In this document: piece after piece, positions 47,498-58,663 of the stretch | Numbering within the stretch: the stretch's first letter is position 1 | How the letters are laid out: each line of letters opens with the position of its first letter | Source of the DNA: Monoplex corrugatus | Lineage: Eukaryota; Mollusca; Gastropoda; Littorinimorpha; Ranellidae | NCBI GenBank assembly: GCA_030674185.1 | Contig: CM060312.1 | Coordinates: 1,096,992 to 1,160,991, forward strand | Direction: 5' to 3' | Length of the DNA: 64,000 bases | Notes under the pieces: generated by a model | Told to the model about the DNA's origin: nothing | Database searches by the model: none | What the model saw: the letters and a program-made list of their open reading frames with translations, nothing else | Position numbers and translations under genes: made by a program

Positions 47498-49184
47498 CCC
47501 AGATTCTTTCAAGTCTGCTATTGTTCACCCTCTCCTCAAGAAACACAATTTAGACCCAAATGAACTGAAAAATTACCGGCCTATCTCTAATCTCTCTTTC
47601 TTGTCAAAACTCCTTGAAAAAGTCGTCCTCAACCAGCTGAACTCTCACCTGTCTGCCAACAATCTCCTCAATCCTTTCCAGTCAGCCTACCGCCAGTGCC
47701 ATAGCACTGAAACTGCCCTACTACACATTCTCAACAATCTCCTCCTTGCAACTGATACTGGCAAAGTCTCTCTCCTCACACTCCTTGATCTGTCTGCAGC
47801 CTTTGATACCATTGATCATGGTATTCTCCTTTCTAGACTTCATCATACTTTTGGCATCTCTGACATTGCTCTGTCCTGGTTCACTTCATACCTATCAAAC
47901 AGAAAACAAACTGTTCTCATCAATGGCACTTACTCTCAACCTGCATACCTGACCTGTGGTGTTCCACAAGGATCTGTCCTTGGCCCTGTTCTTTTCACTC
48001 TTTACACCTCCCCCTGTCCACCATCATCAACTCCCACTCTATAAAACACCACTTCTATGCTGATGACACCCAACTTCAAGACAGTGACTCACCTGATAAT
48101 ATACAGCGCCTGTTGACTCGCACCACTGAGTGTTACTCGGACATTAAGAACTGGATGACGTTCAACAAACTTCAGCTTAATGACGACAAGACAGAAGCTA
48201 TCCTCATTGGCACCCGTCAGAAACTTTCTCAGCTGCCTCCTCTTTCTCTCCCATTATGTAACACATCAGTCCCAATTTCTGATTCAGCTAAAAACCTTGG
48301 TGTCTGCATTGACTCTACCCTCTCCATGAACAACTTTGTTTCTCAAACTGCCAGATCTTGCTACTATCATCTCCATCGTATAAGGCTGATCAGGAAGTAT
48401 CTCTCTGTCGAAACAACTGCAAAACTTATTCTCTCCTTCATAATGTCTCGCATTGACTATTGCAATTCACTCCTGTCTGGTCTTCCTGCCTCCACCATTC
48501 ACATCCTACAGCGCATTCAAAACAATGCTGTACGCCTTGTACTCAAAAAGAAAAAAGCTGACCACATATCTCCTCTCCTGGCACAACTTCACTGGCTCCC
48601 TGTATCAAAGCGCATACAGTACAAACTAGACACCATGTGCTACAAAAGCCTCAATAACGCAGCCCCCGATTACCTGTCAAGCCTACTTGAGATCTATGTT
48701 CCCTCACGTACCCTCCGCTCTGCCTCCGATCCTCTGACTTTTCGCTTTCCACGCACTAAGCTCAATACCTATGGTCCACGAGCCTTCTCTGTTTCTGGTC
48801 CACTCTCCTGGAACAAACTTCCTCTCTCAGTCCGTCAGCAACCTACTTTTCCCTCCTTCAAGTCCGCTCTCAAAACTCACCTTTTCTCCTCTGCATAAAA
48901 TCCTAACCTCACTCAACCCCCCTCTGCAGCCTGTCTCCGCTCGGAGGGGAATCACATGGTTATAATATATAATTGTATAAGCTATGCTCTCTATAATTTT
49001 CCATTGCTTTTTATTCTTGCTTTTATTGCTTTTATTCTTTCTCCCCATTTATAGCCATGCGTGTGTGTGTGTGCGTGCGTGCGTGTATGTGCTTGCGTGC
49101 GTGCGTGTGTGTCTGCTTCAGCGCTTAGATTTGATTTTATCAAGATTTTGCGCTATATAAATATTGTAATTATTATTAATTATT
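47498..49184 (+). mobile_element. L2-like LINE, 5' truncated, one frameshift
   Basis: Inserted between attgtgt and gttgtcagg of the satellite unit; attgtgt occurs at both ends (47491-47497 and 49185-49191). Frame at 47499-48010 holds [36 protein letters not shown] and [15 protein letters not shown] one-base shift in a C run near 48010-48016 moves the frame; the second frame, to 48898, holds HHFYADDTQLQD (catalytic YADD), KLQLNDDKTEAIL, SRIDYCNSLLSGL, LHWLPVSKRIQYK and FKSALKTHLFSSA. The 3' UTR of 290 bp carries a TG/CG-rich tract (49059-49110) and ends GCGCTATATAAATATTG and (ATT)n. Its sequence decay is slight. Confidence 0.9.
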
Positions 49185-52100
49185 ATTGTGTGTTGTCAGG
49201 TGTTGTTGTGTATACATGATGAGATTGTGTGTTGTTATGTATACATGATGATTGTGTGCTGTCAGTGTTATGTATACATGATGATTGTGTGTTGTCAGGT
49301 GTTATGTATACATGATGATTGTGTGTTGTCAGTGTTGTTATGTATACATGATGATTGTGTGTTGTCATGTGTTGTTATGTATACATGATGATTGTGTGTT
49401 GTCAGTGTTGTTATGTATACGTGATGATTGTCTCTTGTGAGTGTTGTTATGTATACATGATGATTGTGTGTTGTCAGGTGTTGTTATGTATACATGATGA
49501 TTGTGTGTTGTCGGGTGTTGTCAGGTACACATGATGATTGTGTGTTGTGAGGTGTTGCCAGGTAAACATGATGATTGTGTGTTGTCAGGTGTTGTCAGGT
49601 AAACATGATGATTGTGTGTTGCCAGGTAAACATGATGATTGTGTGTTGTCAAGTGTTGCCAGGTATACGTGATGATTCTGTGTTTTCAGGTGTTGTCAGG
49701 TATACATGATGATTGTGTGTCATCAGGTGTTGTCATGTGTTGACAGGTATACATGATGATTGTGTGTTGTCAGGTGTACATGATGATTGTGTGTTGTCAG
49801 GTTACATGATGATTGTGTGTTGTCAGGTGTTATCAGGTGTACATGATGACTTTCTGTTGTCAGGTGTTGTTAGGTGTTGTAAAGTATACAAGATGATTGT
49901 GTGTTGTCAGGTATTGTCAGGTATACATGATGATTGTGTGTTGTCAGGTGTTGTTACGTATACATGATGATTGTGTGTTGTCAGGTGTTGTTATGTATAC
50001 ATGATGATTGTGTGTTGTCAGGTGTTGTTATGTATACATGATGATTATGTGTTGTCAGGTGTTGTTATGTATACATGAATGATTGTGTGTTGTCAGGTGT
50101 TGTTACGTATACATGATGATTGTGTGTTGTCAGGTGTTGTTACGTATACATGATGATTGTGTGTTGTCAGGTGTTGTTATGTATACATTATGATTGTGTG
50201 TTGTCAGGTGTTGTTATGTATACATGATGATAGTGTGTTGTCAGGTGTTGTTACGTATACATGATGATTGTGTGTTGTCATGTGTTTGTTATGTATATAT
50301 GATGATTGTGTGTTGTCAGGTGTTGTTATGTATACATGATGATTGTGTGTTGTCAGGTGTTGTTATGTATATATGATGATTGTGTGTTGTTATTTATACA
50401 TGATGATTGTGTGTTGTCAGTGTTGTTATGTATACATGATGATACGTGATTGTGTGTTGTCAGGTGTTATGTATACATGATGATTGTGTGTTGTCAGTGT
50501 TATGTATACATGATGATTGTGTGTTGTCATGTGTTGTTATGTATACATGATGATTGTGGTTGTCAGGTGTTGTTATGTATACATGATGATTGTGTGTTTT
50601 TGTATACATGATGATTGTGTGTTGTCAGGTGTTGTATGTATACATGTTGATTGCTTTGTTAGGTGTTGTCAGATTAATGTCAAGTATAATATGATTGTGT
50701 GTGCCAGTGTTGTCAGGTTACACAATGATGTCTGTGTTGTTGTCAGTGTTGTCAGGTATACGATGATTTTGTGTTGTCATGTGTTGTCAGGTTAACATAA
50801 TGAAATGACTGTGTGTGACAGTATGCATGTGATGTTGTTGTCAAGTGTTGTCAGTTTGTTACGGTATACATGATGATTGTTGTTGTAGTGTTGTCAGGTG
50901 TACATGATGATTGTTGCTGTAATATGATGATGTGTGCAGGTATACATGATGATTGTGTGTTTGTCAGTGTTTTGTTCAATGTTTCAGGTGATACATGATG
51001 ACTTGTCTGTGTCAGGTGATTGTAGTGTGTTGTCAAGTATACATAGATGATTGTGTGTTGTCAGGTATGTCAGGTATACATGATGATTGTTGTTGTCAGT
51101 GTTGTAGGTGTTTCAGGTATACATGATGATTGTGTGTTGTCAGGTGTTGTTAGGTATACATGATAATTGTGTGTTGTCAGTGTGTTAGGTTTGTCAGGTA
51201 TACATGATGATTATGTGTTGTCAAGTGTTGTCAGGTGTTGTTTAGTATACATGATAATTGTGTGTGTAGTGTTGTCAGGTATTGTTAGATATACATGATA
51301 ATTGTCTGTTGTAGGTGTTGTACGTATACATGATGATTGATTGTTGTCAGATATGTTAGGTATACATTATAATTGTCTGTTGTCAAGTGTGTTAGGGGTT
51401 TAGGTATACATGATGATTAGTGTGTTGTCAGGTTGTTGTGGTTATATAGCATGATAGCTGTGCAGGTGTTGTTAGTATACATGATAATGTTGTTTCAAGT
51501 GTTGTGATATAATGATGATTGTGTGTTGTCAGGTGTTGTCATGTTTGTCATGTATACATGATGACTGTGTGTTGCAGGTTGGCAGGGTTGTCATTTGTAG
51601 TATAATAATGACTGTATGTTGTCGATATTGTAGTATACATGAGACTGTGTGTTGTCAGGTGTTGTTATGTAGTATGATGACGATTTTGTCTTGTCAGGTG
51701 TTGTCAGTATACATGACGATTGTGTCTTGTCAGTGTTGTAGTATACATGATGAATGTATGTTGTCAGGTGTTGCCAGGTATACATGATGACTGTATGTGT
51801 GTCAGGTTATAACATGATGTCTGTTGTTGTTCAGTATACATGATGATTGTGTCTTGTCAGTGTTGTAGGTATACATTGCCGGTTGTGTGTTGTCAGGTAA
51901 ATTGTCAGAGTATAATGATGATGTGTCTGTCAGGTGTTGTCAGGTATACAAAGATGACTATATGTTGTCAAGGTGGTCAGGTATACAATGATGTGTGTTG
52001 TCATGTGTTGTCAGGTATAAATGATGACGGATGTTGTCAGTGTATGTCAGTGATACATGATGAATGTGTTGTCAGTTGGTAGGTATACATGATGATTGTC

Positions 52101-52690
52101 TTTGTCAGTGTTGTCAAGTGTTGTCAGATTGTGTTGTCAGGTATACATAATGACTGATGTTGTCAGTTGTTGTCAGGTATACATGATGACTGTATGTTGT
52201 CAGTTGTTCTTAGGTATACATGATGACTGTATGTTGTCAGGTGTTATCAGGTATACATGATGACTGTTTGTTGTCAGATGTTGTCAGGTATATATGATAA
52301 TTGTGTGTTGTCAGGTATTGTCAGGTGTTGTCCAGTGTTGTCAGTTTACATGATGACTTGTGTTTTCAGGTGTTGTCTGGTGTTGTCTTGTATGCATGAT
52401 GACAGTATATTGTTAGGTGTTGTCAGGTATATGTGATGATTGTGTGTTGATCAGGTGTTGTCTGGTGTTGTCATGTATACATGATAACTGTACGTTGTCA
52501 GGTTTTGTCAGGTATACATGATGATTGTGTGTTGTCAGGTCTGTTTGTCAGGTATACATGATGACTGTGTGTTTCCAGGTGTTGCCAGAGGTAGTCAGTG
52601 GTTGTCAGGTGTCGTCAGGTGGTGTCAGGTGTACATGATGACTGTGAGTTGTCAGGTGTTGTCAAATGAAGGTGATGACTGTATGCTGTT
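49185..52690. repeat. 9-kb satellite of intron F-G, right segment up to exon G
   Basis: Same array as 43491-47497. From about 50640 units carry many indels and substitutions, then become the gatgactgtatgttgtcag form. The last unit, 52650-52695, contains the exon G acceptor. Confidence 0.95.
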
Positions 52691-52695
52691 TGCAG

Positions 52696-52931
52696 GTGAG
52701 CGTGAAGGAGAGGGACAGAAAGGACAAGGACTCAGGCCTTGGCGAGTCCAGGAGAGGACAGTTCCGGCGGTCTTCCAGTGGGGCAGGGATGGTGGGGGTA
52801 GGGGGCAGTCTGTGGAACAACTACAACAAAGGTCACGTGGCCATCGGCGCTCAGAAGAGGGACGTGATAGGAAAGATCTACATACAGGGCTTACCTGAAC
52901 ACGCCTTGATTAGAGAGATCGCCAGACTCAG
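52696..52931 (+). CDS. Exon G: kinase N-lobe
   Basis: The acceptor is ctgtttgcag at 52686-52695 and the frame is VSVKERDRKDKDSG, a charged Ser/Arg-rich linker, then GVGGSLWNNYNKGHVAIGAQ, which fits a loose glycine-rich loop and strand beta2, and GLPEHALIREIARLR, which fits helix C with Glu in LIREI. The beta3 lysine cannot be placed with confidence: candidates are K in GAQK (20 residues before the Glu) or in VIGK (14 before). Residues 634-712; it ends CTCAG/gtaatt, splitting Arg. The last 56 nt are repeated four more times downstream, each time with a donor. The acceptor itself resembles the minisatellite unit that fills the 9 kb before it. Confidence 0.87.
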
Positions 52932-53340
52932 GTAATTACATCATACATACCCAGACATAACTTGGGTCACTACAGATCTACATACAGGGCTTAGCTGAAC
53001 ACGCCTTGATTAGAGAGATTGCCAGACTCAGGTAATTACATCATACATACCCAGACATAACTTGGGTCACTACAGACCTACATACAGGGCTTACCTGAAC
53101 ACGCCTTGATTAGACAGATCTCTAGACTCGGGTAATTACACCATACATACAGTATATAGATAACACCTTAGGTCAGTAGAGATCTACGTAATGGCTTTAC
53201 CTGAACACGTGTTGACTAGAGAGATTGTTAGACTGAGGTAATTATCTAGACATATGTTAGTACAGGTCTACGTGCATGGCGTACCCGAATACATTGCTGA
53301 GAGAGATCACTAGATTGAGGTAATTTATACATTTCTAGAC
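52932..53340 (+). repeat. Four tandem copies of the exon G 3' end with donor
   Basis: The last 56 nt of exon G (52876-52931) recur at 52976-53031, 53076-53131, 53182-53237 and, decayed, 53266-53319. The first three spacings are 100, 100 and 106 bp. Each copy ends at a GT in gtaatt, and copies 1, 2 and 4 are preceded by tacag, so each looks like a short exon between acceptor and donor. Copy 1 differs from the exon at about two positions. Confidence 0.93.
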
Positions 53341-53469
53341 GTAAGACAGCTCAGTACAGTACTTTTCCAGACTTACTGACGCACGTAAAATGAGTATGGT
53401 TCATATGAACTGTGTGACTCATGTGAAATGTGTATGATTCATAAAATGTATGTGCTATGTGTGTAACAG

Positions 53470-53698
53470 GTGTCTACGTTCTGACGATTTGGCGCGCTTC
53501 CTGGGTATGAGTCGTCTTCAAGAGTCCCCTGTCTTCCTGTTTATGGGCGACCTGAGGCCTGCACGGCGCTTCCTGTCTAAAGGATTCCATAAACCCAGTG
53601 AGAGTGTGCCTCGTCTGCTGGAGGGTGTGTTGAGGGGCATCATTTACCTGCACAAAGAGGGTCTGGTTCATATGGAACTGTCCCTGGACACTATCATG
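53470..53698 (+). CDS. Exon H: kinase hinge to catalytic loop (HRD replaced by HME)
   Basis: The first base after gtaacag completes Arg; the frame reads CLRSDDLARFLGMSRLQESP, then VFLFMGDLRPARRFL, which fits strand beta5, hinge and helix D, then a helix E ending GVLRGIIYLHKEGLVHMEL. In active kinases this place reads IxYLHxxGLVHRDLKxxN. Here HRD is HME, the catalytic-loop Lys is Ser and the Asn is Thr (LSLDTIM), so the catalytic base is lost (Asp to Glu at best). Residues 713-788, ending ATG/gtaagt in phase 0. The 78-nt 3' end with its donor is duplicated at 53740-53818 and a third decayed copy follows. Confidence 0.88.
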
Positions 53699-53915
53699 GT
53701 AAGTGTGTGTGCGTGTGTGTGTGTGTGTGTATGAAGGGGGAGGGTGTGTTGAGGGGCATCATTTGCCTGCACAACGAGGGTCTGGTTCATATGGAAACTG
53801 TCCCTGGACACTATCATGGTAAGTGTGTGGGGGGGGGGGTGTGAAGAGGGAAGGTGCGTTAAAGGGATTGAACTTAGGGCACTGGGAGGGCCTAGCTCAC
53901 ATATGTAACATTCCC
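53699..53915 (+). repeat. Tandem copies of the exon H 3' end with donor
   Basis: The last 78 nt of exon H (53621-53698) recur at 53740-53818 with three substitutions or so and one inserted A, followed by the same gtaagtgtgtg donor. A third, poor copy is visible at about 53842-53910. The inserted A shifts the frame in copy 2. Confidence 0.92.
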
Positions 53916-56900
53916 CATAAATATGCCTATGACGTCACCATACCACATCCCCCCTAACATGCGCTGTGAAACCACCTTGTACCATCTCACACAATGTCAT
54001 GTGACGTCACCCTAATATCCCCCATAACAGCCCTATGACGTTACCATGTAACATCCCCATAACATTCCTTATAATGTCACCATACAACATTCCCATAAGA
54101 AGCCCTGTGACGTAACTGTAACATAACTTGTCCCATAACGTTACCCAGTAGCATACCCTGTAACAAGCCCTATGACGTCACCATGTAACAAACCCTGTAA
54201 CATGCCCTATGTCATCACCCTATAAATACCCTGTAACATGGCCTATGTCGTCACCCTGTAAACATACCCTGTAACATGGCCTATGTCGTCACCCTGTAAC
54301 ATGGCCTATGATGTCACCTTGTAAATACCCTCGTAACATGGTCTATGTCGTCACCCTGTAACATGCCCTATGTCGTCCCTGTAAATACCCTCATAACATG
54401 CCCTATGTCGGCACCCTGTGACATGCCCTATGTCATCACCTGTAACATACCCTGTAACATGCCCTATGATGTCACCCTGTAACATACCTTATAACATGCC
54501 CTATGTCATCACCCTGTAACATACCATGTAGCATGGCCTATGATGTCACCCTGTAAATACCCTGTAACATGCCCTATGTCGTCACCCTGTAACATGCCCT
54601 ATGTCGTCATCCTGTAACATGCCCTATGTCGTCACCCTGTAACATGCCCTATGTCGTCACCCTGTAACATGCCCTATGTCGTCACCCTGTAACATACTCT
54701 GTAACATGCCCTATGTCGTCACCCTGTAACATACCCTGTAACATGTCCTATGATGTCACCCAATAACATACCCTGTAACATCTGTAACAAACCCTGTAAC
54801 ATGACCTATATCGTCACCCAGTAACAAACCCTTGTAACAAGTCCTATGTTGTCACACTGTAAATACCCTTGGGTAACATGCCCTATGTCGTCACCCTGTA
54901 ACATGCGTTGACGTCGTTAACTCGTCACCTATGGTCACAACTTAACTCCTGTAACATGCCTATGTGTCACCCTGTAACATACCCTGTAACATGCCCTATG
55001 ATGTCACCCTGTAACATGCCCTATGATGTCACCCTGTAACATGCCCTATGATGTCACCCTGTAAATACCCTCGTAACATGCCCTATGTCGTCACCTGTAA
55101 CATGCCCCATGTCATACCCTGTAACATGCCTATGATGTCACCCTGTAACATGCCCTATGTCATCACCCTGTAACATACCCTGTAGCATGGCCTATGATGT
55201 CACCCTGTAACATGCCCTATGTCGTCACCCTGTAACATGTCCTATGATGTCCCCTGTAACATGCCCTATGTCATCACCCTGTAACATACCCTGTAACATG
55301 ACCTATGTCGTCACCTTGTAACATACCCTTGTAACAAGTCCTATGTTGTCACACTGTAAATACCCTTGGGTAACATGCCCTATGTCGTCACCCTGTAACA
55401 TACGCTGTAACATGCCATTTGACGTCACCCTGTAAATACCTTCATAACATGTCCTATGTCGTCACCCTGTAACATACCCTGTAACATGGCCTATGATGTC
55501 ACCCTGTAACATACCCTGTAACATGTCCTATGTCATCACCTTGTAACATACCCTGTAACATGCCCTATGTCATCACCCTGAAAATACCCTCGTAACTACC
55601 CTATGACGTCACCCTGTAACATGCCCTATGTCGTCACCCTGTAATATACCTTGTAACATGCCCTATGTCGTCACACTGTAACATACCCTGTAACATGCCC
55701 TATGTCATCACCCTGAAAATACCCTCGTAACTACCCTATGACGTCACCCTGTAACATGCCCTATGTCGTCACCCTGTAATATACCTTGTAACATGCCCTA
55801 TGTCGTCACACTGTAACATACCCTGTAGCATGTCCTATGTTGTCACCCTGTAAATACCCTGTAATATGCCCTATGTTGTCACCCTGCAACATACCCTGTA
55901 ACATGCCCTATGTCGTCACCCTGTAACATATCCCATGTCATCACCCTGAAAATACCCTTGTAACTGCCCTATGACGTCACCCTGTAACATACCCTGTTAC
56001 ATGCCATATGTCGTCACCCTGTAAATACCCTCGTAACATGCCCTATGTCGTCACCCTGTAACATACCCTGTAACATGCCCTCTGTCATCACCTGTAACAT
56101 ACCCTGTAACATGCCCTATGACGTCGCCCTGTAACATGCCCTATGTCGTCACCCTATAAATACCCTCGTAACATGCCCTATGTCGTCACCCTGTAACATA
56201 CCCTGTAACATGCCCTATGTCATCACCTGTAACATACCCTGTACCATGCCCTATATCACCCTATAACATGCCCTATATCATCACCCTGTAACATACCCTA
56301 TAGCATGGCCTATGATGTCACCCTATAACATGCCCTATGTCATCACCTGTAACATACCCTGTAACATGCCCTATGATGTCACCCTATAACATGCCCTATG
56401 TCATCACCCTGTAACATACCCTGTAGCATGGCCTATGTCGTCACCCTGTAAATACCCTGTAACATGCCCTATGTCGTCACCCTGTAACATACCCTGTGAC
56501 ATGTCCTTTGTCGTTACCCTGTAACATGGCCTATGTCGTCACCCTGTAAATACCCTGTAACATGCCCTATGTCGTCACCCTGTAACATACCCTGTAGCAT
56601 GGCCTATGTGGTCACCCTGTAACATACCCTGTAACATGCTCTATGTCGTCACCCTGTAACATACCCTGTAACATGCCCTATGTCGTCACCCTGTAACATA
56701 CCCTGTAACATGCCCTATGTGGTCACCCTGTAACATGTCCTATGATATCACCCTGTAACATCCCTGTAACATGCCCTATATCATCACCCTGTAACATACC
56801 CTTAGCATGGCCTATGATGTCACCCTGTAAATACCCTGTAACATGCCCTATGTCGTCACCCTGTAACATGCCCTATGTCGTCACCCTGTAATATACCCTG

Positions 56901-58130
56901 TAACATGTCCTATGATGTCAACCTGTAACATACCCTGTAACATGCCCTATGTCATCACCCTGTAACATACCCTGTAACATGACCTATGTCGTCACCCTGT
57001 AACATACCCTTGTAACAAGTCCTATGTTGTCACACTGTAAATACCCTTGGGTAACATGTCCTATGTCATCATCAATCCCTGTTACACATGCCTATGTCAC
57101 CCTGTAAATACCCTCGTAACATGTCCTATGTCGTCACCATTAACATACCTGTAACATGCCCTATGTTTCACCTATAACATATCCTGTAACATGCCCTATG
57201 ATGTCACCCTGTAACATGCCCTGTATGCATGGCCTATGTCGTCACCCTGTAACATACCCTGTAAACATGCCCTATGTCATCATCCTGTAACATGGCGTAT
57301 GACGTCACCCTGTAATATATCCTGTAACATGTCCTATGATATCACCCTGTAACATACCCTGTAGCATGTCCTATAATGTCGTCTGTAACACCTGTAACAT
57401 GACTTATAATGTCACCTATAACATACCCTGTAACATGACCTATATGTACCTGTAACATACCCTGTAACATGACTTATGATGTTGCCTGTAACATTACCCT
57501 ATAACATGCCCTATGATGTCACCCTGTAAATACCCTGTAACATGTCCTATGATGTCACCCTGTAACATACCCTGTAACATGCCCTATGTCATCACCTGTA
57601 ATATACCCTGTAACATGCCCTATGATGTCACCCTGTAACATACCCTGTAACCTGACCTATGATGTCGCCTGTAACATACCCTATAACATGCCCTATGATG
57701 TCACCCTGTAACATACCCTGTATCATGCCCTATGATGTCACCTTGTAAATACCCTCGTAACATGCCCTATGTCGTCACCCTGTACTATACCCTATAACAT
57801 GCCCTATGACGTCACCCTGTAACATGTCCTATGTCGTCACCCTGTAATATACCCTGTAACATGTCCTATGTCGTCACCCTGTAACGTACCCTGTAACATG
57901 GCCTATGACGTCACCCTGTAACTTACCCTGTGACATGCCCTATGACGTCACCCTGTAACATATTCCCCCTCCTCCCTGTCACATGGCCTATGTCGTCACC
58001 CTGTAAATACAACAATATTACAATATTTAACATATTAATATTAATATTTACCCTCGTGACATGGCCTATGATGTAACCCTGTAACATATTCCCCCTCCTT
58101 CCTGTCACATGGCCTATGACGTGTCTCCCC
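53916..58130. repeat. 4.2-kb satellite of intron H-I (ccctgtaacatgccctatg)
   Basis: Units of about 25 bp, ccctgtaacatgccctatg plus tcgtca, alternating with a 12-bp ccctgtaacata block. Over 100 units. The position before CACC varies among tgtcgtca, tgatgtca, tgtcatca and tgacgtca. Short AT insertion at 58008-58050. Confidence 0.96.
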
Positions 58131-58162
58131 ACGCACAGTAACATGCAGTGTGTGTGATGCAG

Positions 58163-58663
58163 GTGGACGCAGAGGGAGACCCCCGGCTGTGTGGAGCTTG
58201 CTTACCACGCAAACCACGCTTCCCGCCTGACGCCCATCTGATCATTGCCGAGCCCTTCGTGTGTCTGTCGCCTGAAGTGCTCAGGGACGAGCTGTACACG
58301 GCCGATGACGACTACTACAGCTTCGGGTTGATCGTGTGGGAGACCTGTCTCCACGACAAACCCTACCGTGACTTCCGTACCACCCTCAGTCTGGAGCAGT
58401 TCCGAACCAAGGTGCACCCGTCTTCCATGCTGGGTATGGACGCCTGCGATCACGTGGGCTGCACACTGTCCGCCATCCTGAGGGGCTGCCTGCTGCCTGC
58501 ACGTGGCCTACGTATCAAACTGGAGGATCTGCGTGATCACGTGACGGCTTTAAGGTCTGACCCCCTGGTGTTGGCTCTCTCCTGCACGCACCGCCGCGAA
58601 CGTGCACAGCACAATAAGCACTTAAAACGAGGCTCTAGTGATGAGAGCACAACAGGCACGTGA
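58163..58663 (+). CDS. Exon I: kinase C-lobe, C-terminal tail and stop
   Basis: The acceptor is gtgatgcag at 58154-58162; the frame reads VDAEGDPRLCGACLPRK, so the DFG position is LCG and the metal-binding Asp is absent. AEPFVCLSPEVL fits the activation-segment end with SPE in place of APE. DDDYYSFGLIVWETCLHDKP fits helix F (the DxWSxG pattern, with Asp kept), and RGCLLPARGLRIKLEDL replaces the usual R-P helix H-I region. The protein ends in a basic, Ser/Thr-rich tail (HNKHLKRGSSDESTTGT) and TGA at 58661-58663. Residues 789-954. Part of the tail coding sequence, about 58606-58631, matches the unit of the satellite that starts immediately after the stop. Confidence 0.9.
   Translation: MDAEGDPRLCGACLPRKPRFPPDAHLIIAEPFVCLSPEVLRDELYTADDDYYSFGLIVWETCLHDKPYRDFRTTLSLEQFRTKVHPSSMLGMDACDHVGCTLSAILRGCLLPARGLRIKLEDLRDHVTALRSDPLVLALSCTHRRERAQHNKHLKRGSSDESTTGT

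Noticed and set aside
52976..53319. Extra coding exons of the gene
   Set aside because: The copies of the exon G end have acceptor and donor strings, but each single copy shifts the frame and they diverge with distance; without RNA evidence I list them as duplications, not as exons.
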